Of a stretch of 64,000 bases of DNA, positions 1-8,239 are shown in pieces. The DNA comes from DATJPR01 sp963752915. Its GTDB lineage: Bacteria > Bacteroidota > Ignavibacteria > UBA10030 > UBA6906. Positions within the stretch are counted from its first letter, which is position 1, and each line of letters starts with the position of its first letter. The notes below the pieces were generated by a model that worked only from the letters and a program-made list of their open reading frames with translations, had not been told where the DNA came from and searched no databases. The stretch is taken from contig CAVVZZ010000010.1 of NCBI GenBank assembly GCA_963752915.1, positions 496,001-560,000 on the forward strand. The letters are read 5' to 3'. The position numbers and the translations under genes were made by a program.

Positions 1-27
1 GGCCCCGGCGTTATCAGCGTCGGGGCC
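1..27 (-). terminator. Hairpin downstream of the leftward lipoprotein gene
   Basis: Bases 1-10 pair with 18-27 (one G-T pair) around a 7-base loop, giving a very GC-rich hairpin. It lies about 35 bases beyond the TAA stop of the lipoprotein gene on the minus strand. Any U-tract on that strand would fall outside the window, so intrinsic termination is likely but not fully visible. On the plus strand the hairpin is followed only by GTTTCC. Confidence 0.5.
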
Positions 28-61
28 GTTTCCTGTGATGATCGCCGTCGCCCGATCGGTG

Positions 62-1363
62 TTACGGAGCGGTGGTGAAGGTTCGGGTTGCAGAATTACC
101 GAAGGAACCCGTGAAGGCGTACGTATTCGTGATGAAGCCGAGTGCCCCGCCGGACCCGGCAGCAGCGTCAATCGATGAAAACGGGGCAACCCCGATGACG
201 CTCCAAGCATACGTTGCAGAGGCGGGCAACGCAAGTCCAGCAGAGGTGAGATTCGGGATCGAATCACTCAGCGCTGCAGTGATGAGGAGAACACTTGGTT
301 GTCCCGCGGCGACTGGGTCGAATGAAACGAGGTGAACGCCCCCGGCAAACTGTGTCCAGGAGAACGGCGTGCCGGTGGTGACCCCTGTCGCGTTGTTGAC
401 GGGGAGACTCAGCTCTGGAGCGGCAGGGATCGTCATCGTCGCGTTGGTCTGATTCACCGCGAGGCCGGACAGGAAGCTTTCCACGAGTCCGCCCGTTGTG
501 TTCGAAATCGAGGCAAGCAACGAGACGGTCACGCCGGGAATATTCGGCGTGTTGTACGCGAAGGCCGGCACGGTCGTCCCGTCGGAGAGGACCGGGATCC
601 CGATGCGCGTTTCGAAAACCGCGTATAACGTGCGGGAGGCAAGGGTATAGCCGGAAGGAACGGTGACGGATCCGGAAATCTGGGACGATTGCACGACGCC
701 GATCGTGTCGTTCTGATTGGCGTTGGTTGTGCCGTCGAGAAGAGAGACATTGGATCGTTTTCCGTACTTCTCGTAGGTCGTGGGCAGGCCGTTGGCATCG
801 TAGTCCCACACCAACCCATAAATGGTGCCGGTCGTGGTGGTAGGTCCGTACCAGGTACTCGAGATGGAAAAGGCACCGCTGGTCAGATTCACCTGTGATC
901 CACCCACCGCATCCGGTGACGCATATGCGGCGCGTGCGGTGGTCTTGGTTCCCTGCGTAATGGCTGTCCACGGGATCAACTTGCCCGATGCCCCAGCGGC
1001 GTGTGCTGTGCCGGGGGAGGTGCCGAGCCAGAAGAGCGTCGGATCGCTCCGGGTCAAGCCCCGGTAGACCAGCGCGCGTTTGTTCGTCCCGTCGACGACA
1101 ATGAGGGTGTACGGCGTTGTAACATTTGCGATGGTGAAGTTCCCGTTCGCATCCGTATTCACGGAGGGAAGTCCGGCGACAAAGACCGGGACGCTCGCGA
1201 CAGGTTGCTTGTTAATGCCGATCACATGTCCCGTGACGGTGACAATGCCACCCGTGCCGGGCCCGGTCGGGGTCGAGTTTTTCGAACAGGCACCCAACAG
1301 GACCGCAAGAGAGAGTGCGAATGAGAATTGCGTGAGGAGAAAAAGCGTGGATCGCTTTCCCAT
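62..1363 (-). CDS. Secreted lipoprotein with carboxypeptidase-regulatory-like domain
   Basis: The 433-residue protein starts with a lipoprotein signal peptide: Lys-Arg, a hydrophobic stretch, then lipobox LLGAC with Cys near residue 26. A Ser/Thr/Pro/Gly linker follows. Residues about 40-110 look like a carboxypeptidase-regulatory-like (CarboxypepD_reg) beta-sandwich, with the VTGHVIG... and NTDANGNFTIANV pattern typical of this fold. The rest is Thr/Ser/Gly-rich and beta-strand-like, with no catalytic motif that I recognise. A GGAGG ribosome site lies 8 bases before the ATG. Expected location is the outer membrane or cell surface. It is divergent from the TonB-dependent receptor gene, but no functional link is proven. 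The specific role is unknown. Confidence 0.8.
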   Translation of the reverse strand: MGKRSTLFLLTQFSFALSLAVLLGACSKNSTPTGPGTGGIVTVTGHVIGINKQPVASVPVFVAGLPSVNTDANGNFTIANVTTPYTLIVVDGTNKRALVYRGLTRSDPTLFWLGTSPGTAHAAGASGKLIPWTAITQGTKTTARAAYASPDAVGGSQVNLTSGAFSISSTWYGPTTTTGTIYGLVWDYDANGLPTTYEKYGKRSNVSLLDGTTNANQNDTIGVVQSSQISGSVTVPSGYTLASRTLYAVFETRIGIPVLSDGTTVPAFAYNTPNIPGVTVSLLASISNTTGGLVESFLSGLAVNQTNATMTIPAAPELSLPVNNATGVTTGTPFSWTQFAGGVHLVSFDPVAAGQPSVLLITAALSDSIPNLTSAGLALPASATYAWSVIGVAPFSSIDAAAGSGGALGFITNTYAFTGSFGNSATRTFTTAP

Positions 1364-1969
1364 GGGTGGAACCTCCGTTCATCGTGAGTGGGTAAGTACG
1401 GGTGATTTCCGAGACACGCCACACCATCCGGTCAATAGCTGGTGAGCGCGACGTAAGCAACGTTCTTCTGCACAGGAGCCTGGTGATGTCTTTCCTCAAC
1501 AGCCTGCGTCGTCTGTGACACGGCGTAGTTGCACGATGAACGATGGCGGTGACTTCTGCGCCGTCATCATGGGAAAGAACGGGGACTTCCAAAAAGAAGA
1601 AGTGCAAAGAAAAGTATTCCCTCCGACAGAAGCAACTCCTTCTGCAACTCCCGGCAATCGGCAACGTGTTTAAACAGCTATTCCTCCGCACGAGTTCTCG
1701 GGCTGGTAAAGGGTGAACGGAGAGCGCCGTCCTGGTGTTACTTTGTAGTTCCCCCGAAGGGATGACCGAGATCTATCAATAAATGTCAATCGTTATTCAA
1801 TTCGCATAAAAATGCTTTTGTTCGTAGATGACAACACTTTTTCTTTGGTCGGGCTTGACAACCATTTAAACCAACTCCGGAAATTGCTATCATACTCGTG
1901 ATATCATCATTTCATTCCCCGAGTCTTCTCAACAACAGGATCAACGTCGCTGGCGGTCTGGAGAGATTT
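1364..1969. other. Divergent intergenic region
   Basis: This 606-base gap separates the leftward lipoprotein gene from the rightward TonB-dependent receptor gene and should hold both promoters. Its right half is AT-rich. A TTGACA hexamer sits at 1855-1860, but no good -10 lies at the usual distance, so no promoter is called. No riboswitch or RNA gene was recognised. Confidence 0.4.
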
Positions 1970-4867
1970 ATGGAGAAGCGGAAGATCGGCGTTTCTGTTT
2001 TGGCACTGCTCTTCGTCATAGCCTCGGCTGACTCCCAAACGGGCTCAACGATACAGGGGACCGTCACGGACAAGCAAACCGGGGAGGCCCTTCCCGGCGC
2101 CAATGTCCTCCTCGCCGGAACAAGTCTTGGGGCTTCAAGCGACGTGCATGGAAAGTACGTTGTCCGAGATGTTCCCGCAGGCACATACAGCGTCCGCGCA
2201 ACGTATGTTGGCTACACCCCCGTTGTCAAACCGCTCGTTGTTCAGGGATCCTCTCCGATCACACTCGATTTTGCCCTCGACGCTGTAGCGATCGAGGGAC
2301 AACCTGTTGTCGTCACTGCGCAAGCCCTTGGGCAGAACCAGGCCATCAATCAGCAACTCGCCTCTAATCAAATCGTCAGCGTCGTCTCCGCGGCGCGCAT
2401 TCAGGAACTCCCCGATGCGAACGCTGCTGAATCCGTGGGCCGACTCCCGGGCGTCTCCGTCACCCGCGAAGGAGGAGAGGGAAGTCAGGTCGTGATCCGC
2501 GGCCTGGCACCGAAGTACAATCAGGTGATGGTGGATGGTGTCGCGATGTCCGCAACCGACGCCGGGGACCGGGGGACGGACCTGAGCATGATCTCGTCCA
2601 GCATGCTCGAAGGCATCGAGGTGACCAAAGCCATCACCCCCGACATGGATGCCGCAGTGTTGGGCGGGACCGTGAATTTCAAACTCAAGGAAGCGTCGGC
2701 CACCGAGACGGACATTCCTTCGGTGAGTCTCCTGACCCAGTACGGCTACAACGGCCTTCAACATCGGTACGGTGACTTCAAAATTGTGGGGAGCCTGGAA
2801 AACCGCTATTTCGACAAACGGTTCGGCATCTTTGCGGAGTTCGATGTCGAGAGACGCAACCTGACGTCAAATGAGCTCGGCGGGGGCTATTATCTGAACG
2901 GCCCGGTCCTTGGCGTGACCAATACCGTCTATCTCTCCACGCTGAACCTCAACGACGTCCTCCGGGACAAGCGACGGTATGGCGGGACGTTCGTGCTCGA
3001 TTATGATCTCCCGGAGGGTAAGATCGCCCTCAAGAACTTCTTCAGCATCGGCGACACCAAAATCCAGAACCGGGGAGAAAGTTACAGTCTTCCCGCGAAC
3101 GAACACGACTATACCACTTCGGTTTCCGAGAACAAGCTCAACGTAATTACCAACCTGCTCGAATTCGAGCAGACGTTGCCGCTCTTTACGATCGATGCAC
3201 AGGTTTCGCATTCCTATTCCGAGAACCACGACCCGAACGACATCGCGTTTACGTTTATCAATCAGAACGTCGGCCTCAACAGCCTGTCCTATCAACGCTT
3301 TGACCCGCGGCTGATCCCCGGGCTCGCGAACAACGATCCCACGACGACATACCTGCAAAACATCTCGGCCTCCGGCGATTTCTCCCGAGAGCGGACGCTT
3401 ACCGGCTCCCTCGACCTGACGTCTCCTGTTCGGGTATCGGATGAGGTTTCGGGTGCGGTGAAATTCGGAGGAAAGGTCCAGTATCGCACCCGTTCGTACG
3501 ACTATGACCAATCGGATGGCGTCCTGACCTATTCGGGGGGAGGGCTGCGCCAGGCGATTCTGGATGCATTTCCCTGGATGAAACAAACTGTTCCGAACGG
3601 CAACTCCCGCCTCCCCATCACGTTGTTTGAAGACGGGAATTTTTCCTACGGGAAATTTCTCGGCGGCGACTATACGATGGGTATCCCGACGAACATCGCA
3701 CTCATGCAACCGATCATCGATATTGCACGACAGGTCGGGACACTCGACGCTTGGTCACACAACAGCCTCGCGTCAATCACCAATGACTATTCGGGGATTG
3801 AGCATCAGGACGCGGTCTATGCCATGGTCACTGCGAACCTGGGCACGGAGTTCACCTTCATCGGAGGGGCCCGGTATCAAAATCTGTCAACGTCCTACAC
3901 GGCACCGCGCGGTACAGAAACCGCTACTTCGCGCCTCAAGTATTTCTATCGCGATACGACCGTTGCGGAGTCCCAGGGCCGTTGGCTGCCGATGGCGCAC
4001 ATGATCTGGAAACCCCTCTCTTGGCTCCAGGTCCGACTGGCGTATACGAACACGCTGGCATACCCGGACTATGCATCCATCACGCCACGGATTGATCTCG
4101 GGATCGGCTCCATCACCTGGAACAACTTCGGGCTCAGGCAATCGCATTCGGCGAACTATGATTTCGTGGTTTCAGTGCACGACAATACCATCGGGTTGTT
4201 TTCGGTCGACGGATTCTACAAGCAGATCGACAATCTCATTTTTCCCGTGAGCCGCTATGTGATCGATCCGTCACAGTATCCCGGCCCGCCCCCGGCGCCG
4301 CAGGGCTACCAGGTCGACACGTATTTCAACGATCCCTACACGGTGAACCTGACGGGAATCGAGCTCGATTGGCAAACGCACTTCTGGTATCTCCCGAGCG
4401 TGTTCTCCGGGCTGATCCTGAGCGTGAATTACACGCACATCTTTTCCCAGGCGAAATATCCTCTGACGACCGTCAGTACCACGTACAGCCCGGATCCCCC
4501 CTATGTGATCAAGACGTATAACGAAACGTACTATACCGATCGCATGATCGACCAGCCGGACGACATCGTCAATGTTGCCCTCGGTTATGATTACGAAGGC
4601 TTTTCGACCCGGGTCTCGATGCTGTCGCAGGCCGACATCTTCAAGTCGGAGGATTTCTGGCCCGAACTCCGGGTCAACACATCGAAGTATCTCCGGTGGG
4701 ACCTGACGGTGAAGCAGGCACTTCCCTGGTTTGGCCTGCAGGTCTTTCTCGATCTCAATAATCTCAACAACGCCCGGGACATTGACCTCAACCAGGGGTC
4801 CAGCTTCCCGACGGCGGAACAGCACTACGGTCTGACTGCGGACCTTGGTCTCCGCGTCCGACTCTAG
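1970..4867 (+). CDS. TonB-dependent outer-membrane receptor with N-terminal carboxypeptidase-like domain
   Basis: The ATG at 1970 is preferred to an in-frame ATG at 1898: GGAGAG precedes it closely and it begins a proper signal peptide (MEKRK plus a hydrophobic core). The mature protein opens with a carboxypeptidase-regulatory-like domain (about residues 25-105; GTVTDKQTGEALPGANV, GKYVVRDVPAGTYSVR). A plug domain follows (about 115-235) with RLPGVSVTREGGEGSQVVIRG and MVDGV patterns like those of the large Xanthomonas/Caulobacter-type receptor group. The last 700 residues are barrel-like with alternating aromatic strands, ending in LRVRL. At 965 residues it is normal for the family. It should import a large ligand such as an oligosaccharide, peptide or siderophore using TonB-ExbBD. 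The next gene, 66 bases on, encodes an exported T9SS protein and may be a functional partner. The ligand cannot be told from sequence. Confidence 0.9.
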   Translation: MEKRKIGVSVLALLFVIASADSQTGSTIQGTVTDKQTGEALPGANVLLAGTSLGASSDVHGKYVVRDVPAGTYSVRATYVGYTPVVKPLVVQGSSPITLDFALDAVAIEGQPVVVTAQALGQNQAINQQLASNQIVSVVSAARIQELPDANAAESVGRLPGVSVTREGGEGSQVVIRGLAPKYNQVMVDGVAMSATDAGDRGTDLSMISSSMLEGIEVTKAITPDMDAAVLGGTVNFKLKEASATETDIPSVSLLTQYGYNGLQHRYGDFKIVGSLENRYFDKRFGIFAEFDVERRNLTSNELGGGYYLNGPVLGVTNTVYLSTLNLNDVLRDKRRYGGTFVLDYDLPEGKIALKNFFSIGDTKIQNRGESYSLPANEHDYTTSVSENKLNVITNLLEFEQTLPLFTIDAQVSHSYSENHDPNDIAFTFINQNVGLNSLSYQRFDPRLIPGLANNDPTTTYLQNISASGDFSRERTLTGSLDLTSPVRVSDEVSGAVKFGGKVQYRTRSYDYDQSDGVLTYSGGGLRQAILDAFPWMKQTVPNGNSRLPITLFEDGNFSYGKFLGGDYTMGIPTNIALMQPIIDIARQVGTLDAWSHNSLASITNDYSGIEHQDAVYAMVTANLGTEFTFIGGARYQNLSTSYTAPRGTETATSRLKYFYRDTTVAESQGRWLPMAHMIWKPLSWLQVRLAYTNTLAYPDYASITPRIDLGIGSITWNNFGLRQSHSANYDFVVSVHDNTIGLFSVDGFYKQIDNLIFPVSRYVIDPSQYPGPPPAPQGYQVDTYFNDPYTVNLTGIELDWQTHFWYLPSVFSGLILSVNYTHIFSQAKYPLTTVSTTYSPDPPYVIKTYNETYYTDRMIDQPDDIVNVALGYDYEGFSTRVSMLSQADIFKSEDFWPELRVNTSKYLRWDLTVKQALPWFGLQVFLDLNNLNNARDIDLNQGSSFPTAEQHYGLTADLGLRVRL

Positions 4868-4933
4868 AGAGAACTTCACCAGGGAGTACTCTTATCCACT
4901 TATACAACACTTCAGGAAGAAGGGAGAGCGATT

Positions 4934-6607
4934 ATGTGCAATGGAACAAGGAGACGAATCGGAATCGGTGGGGGGGCGCTGGGGATGGTGGTACTCCTCT
5001 TCGCCGTCCAATCTGTCACGTTCGCAGCGGGGGACACCGTCTGGGTTGCGGCGAGTCCGGCCGGCAACATCAACAACTTCATCCAGGGCGACACGCTGGG
5101 GAACGGTCAACGTGCGCACCCGAACCGGACATACAGGCTGTATCGGGACTCGATCTACTACTTCAACGCAACGCTCAATGTAAACTTTCCGGTTTCGCTG
5201 ATCGCGGACAGCGGCTCGCACCGGCCTCCGGTCATCGCACCGGCGATCCTTGGGGACAATTCTTCACCGAACCCGTTCATGAACTTCTTCACCGGCGCAA
5301 CAACACTGGTGTTCCGAAACCTCTACTTCACAGGCGTGCGCCCCGATCAGGTTCTCGTCGGCCAGGGTTATGCGGATTGCATGACGTACACCAGCGACAG
5401 CACGCAATCCACGTATAACAACTGCGTGTTCGACGGATGGGGGATCGCGATCGACGACCATAGCGGCAATTACAACAAGTATACGATCACGGACTGCATA
5501 TTCAGAAATGCAATTCACCCGACCGTCACATTTGAAGGGGATGCGTTTTTCTCGAATTCCGCCACGCCCACCGATAGCGTCGTGATGGTCAACAACACGA
5601 TGTTCTGTAACAATGCGTATGCGGACTGCAATGTGGACTACAACGTCTATACGCGGTTTGAACACAATACCGTTTTTCTGAATTGTGTCAATCCCCTCAA
5701 TGACTTTGTGATGACCAATGCGGTGTACAAGAACAATATCTTCTATGGAACCCTCGGGGAGTCACAGGAGAATAGTGAGATTTCGCAGTATTATTTTGAA
5801 AACTCGACGACGCCTTCATCGACGTTCAGTTTCGACTCCTTGAATACTTCGCCGAGTCACATCGCCATTCCGGAAAACGAACGCAGGATCACGGTACTGA
5901 ACAACAGTGTCACGTGGCCCGCAAAGCTGAAAACGTTCTGGGCGACTCCGTTGATGGATACACTGATCCCACCCGTCTTCCTGAACGCAAGGACAACGGG
6001 CATGTTCGGCGACAAGACCCGCTACCCGAATCTCACCATCGCGGGAAATGACACCGTTGATGATCCCGGGTTCCCTGCATCGGTCATGGGGCAGGTCGAC
6101 AGTCTGATCAAGTTTGTCACGCTCTACAGAACAGGCGGCGCGGGCACGTACCTATGGTACTACAATCCGAATGGTCACCTCTTTGCACCGGTCTGGCCGG
6201 TGCCGGAGAACCTGGCCTACTCAAACACGACGTTGCAGCATGCCGGGACCGATGGATTTGCCCTCGGCGACCTGAACTGGTTCCCGAGTCAGAAAGCCGC
6301 ATGGCTTCTGACGGACGTCAAGACGCAGCCTTCGGGGATCGCGGAACAGTACTCGCTGTCGCAAAACTATCCGAACCCCTTCAACCCGACGACGAAGATC
6401 TCGTACACACTTCCGAAGGCAGGCAATGTTGTTCTGAAGGTGTACAACACGCTCGGACAGGAGGTCGCGACGCTGGTGAACGGTGCGATGGCAGCAGGTG
6501 AGCATGTTGCGTCCTTCGACGCGCGGAACCTCGCGAGCGGCGTCTACTTCTATCGGCTCACGGCGGGGAGCTACGCGGCAACGATGAAGATGGTGCTTTT
6601 GAAGTAG
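4934..6607 (+). CDS. T9SS-exported protein with parallel beta-helix-like repeats and C-terminal sorting domain
   Basis: The 557-residue protein has a signal peptide (hydrophobic core about residues 13-31, AFAAG-like end) and a long central region rich in Asn, Thr and short strands (NNCVFDGW, YTITDCIFRNA, VMVNNTMFCNNA, FEHNTVFLNC). This spacing resembles a right-handed parallel beta-helix. The last 85 residues are a canonical type IX sorting domain: SLSQNYPNPFNPTTKISY, then VYNTLGQEVATLV, LASGVYFYRL and MKMVLLK. Such domains direct proteins across the outer membrane and are clipped there. GGAGAG precedes the ATG. It probably forms a transcription unit with the upstream TonB-dependent receptor. 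No catalytic residues were identified; a polysaccharide-binding or lyase-like role is possible but unproven. Confidence 0.88.
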   Translation: MCNGTRRRIGIGGGALGMVVLLFAVQSVTFAAGDTVWVAASPAGNINNFIQGDTLGNGQRAHPNRTYRLYRDSIYYFNATLNVNFPVSLIADSGSHRPPVIAPAILGDNSSPNPFMNFFTGATTLVFRNLYFTGVRPDQVLVGQGYADCMTYTSDSTQSTYNNCVFDGWGIAIDDHSGNYNKYTITDCIFRNAIHPTVTFEGDAFFSNSATPTDSVVMVNNTMFCNNAYADCNVDYNVYTRFEHNTVFLNCVNPLNDFVMTNAVYKNNIFYGTLGESQENSEISQYYFENSTTPSSTFSFDSLNTSPSHIAIPENERRITVLNNSVTWPAKLKTFWATPLMDTLIPPVFLNARTTGMFGDKTRYPNLTIAGNDTVDDPGFPASVMGQVDSLIKFVTLYRTGGAGTYLWYYNPNGHLFAPVWPVPENLAYSNTTLQHAGTDGFALGDLNWFPSQKAAWLLTDVKTQPSGIAEQYSLSQNYPNPFNPTTKISYTLPKAGNVVLKVYNTLGQEVATLVNGAMAAGEHVASFDARNLASGVYFYRLTAGSYAATMKMVLLK

Positions 6608-6609
6608 AC

Positions 6610-6640
6610 ACTGTTCACTGTCAACTGTTAACTGTCCCAT
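6610..6640. repeat. Short tandem ACTGTT/ACTGTC repeat
   Basis: Directly after the T9SS gene stop, the motif ACTG(T/C) followed by T or C occurs four times in about 28 bases (CACTGTTCACTGTCAACTG and on). Similar low-complexity stretches occur in other gaps of this window (see 39430, 55018, 57241). Function is unknown. Confidence 0.6.
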
Positions 6641-6956
6641 ATCCAGGAAGGCGCCGGCGACAATAATCGCTGACGCCTTCCCGGTTTCTGACGACTTGTG
6701 GTTCCTTTGATCCAAGTGGTTCAAATTCCTCATTGTCACTTCTTCATTGACCGGACTGACGTCTCGTTCTGCTGTAACTTCTCTCCGAGCAGGAGACCAT
6801 CACCTCGCATATTGTGGCTCTTTTGAGCTCGTAACACGGCCTATCGGTAGATCTTACCCCGGAAATTCTTACCCCTTCTTTCGCCGACTCTCATCGAAGG
6901 TCTCAGAACTGGCTGTTTGAGCCGCAAAAGTCGAGATTGGCGACTAGCGGACCCTA

Positions 6957-6972
6957 TGGCACGGGTCGTGCT
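6957..6972 (+). promoter_or_regulatory. Sigma-54 (-24/-12) promoter for the pilin-like gene
   Basis: The sequence TGGCACGggtcGTGCT matches the sigma-54 consensus TGGCACG-N4-TTGCW at all but one position. The invariant GG (6958-6959) and GC (6970-6971) are 12 bases apart. Transcription would start near 6983, leaving an untranslated leader of about 90 bases before the ATG at 7073. Pilin genes are classic sigma-54 targets in other bacteria. An NtrC-type activator is encoded 6 kb away. Confidence 0.75.
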
Positions 6973-7072
6973 AAAATAATACCAGAGCTCAGAAGCCGAG
7001 TTTGGGCAGGGTTCGTCGAATTCATCAGTACTTGCTTCCTTTCACTCATAACCTATTTTATAGAGGGTCATT

Positions 7073-7492
7073 ATGGGACAGCAACAACTTCTGCTCATCA
7101 TCCTCGGCGTCATCGTGGTCGGTATCGCTGTCGCAGTCGGTATCACGATGTTCTCCGACAACGCAGTCAATGCGAACCGCGATGCAGTGTCGAACGATCT
7201 CGTCAACCTCGCAGCGCGCGCGCAGCAGTTCTATCGTCGCCCGACCGCTTTGGGCGGTGGTGGCAACAGCTTTGTCGGTCTGACCGCTGATGCTGCGGGT
7301 CTGTCCAAGCTGACGAACATGGCCGGTGGCCAGAATGCCAACGGAACCTATTCCGTCACGACTGCCGGTACGGCGAACCAGGTTGTGGTCCAGGGTGTCG
7401 GGACAGAAACCGCCCCTGATGGAAACAAAGTCACGCAGCAGATCTTCTGCCGCGATGCGGGCCGTGCAGACAGCCTCGTCGTTGTGCACTAA
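7073..7492 (+). CDS. Small pilin-like protein with N-terminal hydrophobic helix
   Basis: The 139-residue protein begins MGQQQLLLIILGVIVVG, so a membrane helix starts almost at the N terminus, and a soluble domain of about 110 residues follows. This is the layout of a type IV pilin with a very short leader (possible cleavage after Gly2). However, the usual G-F-T-L-x-E motif and Glu5 are absent. The soluble part is Gly/Ala/Thr-rich and ends in a hydrophobic strand. A GAGGG site precedes the ATG. The gene has its own sigma-54 promoter and a very strong terminator, as expected for an abundant structural subunit. Three minor-pilin-like genes lie nearby on the other strand. Major pilin is the best guess; a pseudopilin is the alternative. 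Confidence 0.65.
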   Translation: MGQQQLLLIILGVIVVGIAVAVGITMFSDNAVNANRDAVSNDLVNLAARAQQFYRRPTALGGGGNSFVGLTADAAGLSKLTNMAGGQNANGTYSVTTAGTANQVVVQGVGTETAPDGNKVTQQIFCRDAGRADSLVVVH

Positions 7493-7508
7493 GCTCAACC
7501 TTTTCACG

Positions 7509-7537
7509 GGCCTCTCTTCGAGAGGCCTTTTTTTTTT
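7509..7537 (+). terminator. Intrinsic terminator of the pilin-like gene
   Basis: GGCCTCTC pairs with GAGAGGCC around a three-base loop (7509-7527), followed by ten T residues (7528-7537). It lies 16 bases after the pilin-like stop codon. It is the clearest Rho-independent terminator in the window. Confidence 0.95.
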
Positions 7538-7791
7538 GCCCTCGTCGTACTGTCCGACTTCGCATCAAGCCGCTCGCCGACCGGACCACGAATGGGGCGC
7601 AGTCGTTTTTCCCACGCACAAGACTCCGGTGCCTGCAATCGCTTGCCCTCAGATCCGCTTGAGTGTCCACCAAAGACGACTATGAGTTCAGTCTAGTGCA
7701 CTGTCCACACGCGAAATTCCACCATTCGGAAGGATATGGGCGGGCACGAGAGTTGCAGGAGTCTTCTGTGACTTGCGGAAGGATCCCTGCC

Positions 7792-8148
7792 ATGAAATCG
7801 ATCAAGCTGTTGAATCACCTGCCTGTGTTGGCGATCCTGAGTTCCCTTGTGTTGAGCGGATGCTACACGCAGTTCGAAACGACCGATGCAACCCAGTCAC
7901 CCGAACAACAACCGCCGGAGGTTATCTACGTGCCTGCTCCGTATCCATCGCCCGGTCCTCCGCCATGTCCGCCTCCGCCTCAACCGATCTACCTTCCCAC
8001 TGCCGTTGGTACCACGCCGTCTCCAGCAAGCGGGAATCCCCAGGTCGAGACGCCCAAACGCGACATTGGTCATACGAGAACGGACGGAAATGCGCCGGCA
8101 CAATCCACTCCGGACCGTGAGTCTGTCTCCAAGCGTGGGGGGCGGTAA
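7792..8148 (+). CDS. Proline-rich small lipoprotein
   Basis: The start at ATG 7792 is chosen because AAGGA precedes it and it begins a lipoprotein signal peptide (MKSIKLLNH, hydrophobic core, lipobox LVLSGC with Cys at residue 24). A longer in-frame reading from 7663 has no such support. The mature part (about 95 residues) is disordered in character: a Pro-rich stretch around PAPYPSPGPPPCPPPPQP, then a polar tail. No domain was recognised. It lies between the pilin-like gene and the minor-pilin operon, so an envelope or pilus-associated role is possible but unproven. Confidence 0.6.
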   Translation: MKSIKLLNHLPVLAILSSLVLSGCYTQFETTDATQSPEQQPPEVIYVPAPYPSPGPPPCPPPPQPIYLPTAVGTTPSPASGNPQVETPKRDIGHTRTDGNAPAQSTPDRESVSKRGGR

Positions 8149-8161
8149 CTCGTGAAATGAT

Positions 8162-8191
8162 CATGCCGCCCTGTGATTACAGAGCGGCATG
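8162..8191. terminator. Bidirectional hairpin between convergent genes
   Basis: CATGCCGC (8162-8169) pairs with GCGGCATG (8184-8191), and an inner CTGT/ACAG stem extends it. It lies 13 bases after the proline-rich lipoprotein gene and about 50 bases beyond the end of the leftward minor-pilin operon. No strong T-run flanks it on either strand, so termination efficiency is uncertain. Confidence 0.55.
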
Positions 8192-8239
8192 GTCGTATCA
8201 GAAGAGATGAGCGATGTGATCGGCGGGTCGAGTGGACAC

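Larger units (their letters stand above)
6608..7072. other. Intergenic region upstream of the pilin-like gene
   Basis: This 465-base gap holds the repeat at 6610-6640, a 9-base direct repeat TCTTACCCC at 6852-6860 and 6867-6875, and a sigma-54 promoter at 6957-6972. The direct repeats lie about 110-130 bases before the predicted transcription start, a usual distance for an NtrC-type activator site. That assignment is only a suggestion. Confidence 0.45.

Noticed and set aside
1855..1860. TTGACA as the -35 of the TonB-receptor promoter
   Set aside because: No acceptable -10 lies 16-18 bases downstream; the next AT-rich hexamer is about 27 bases away.
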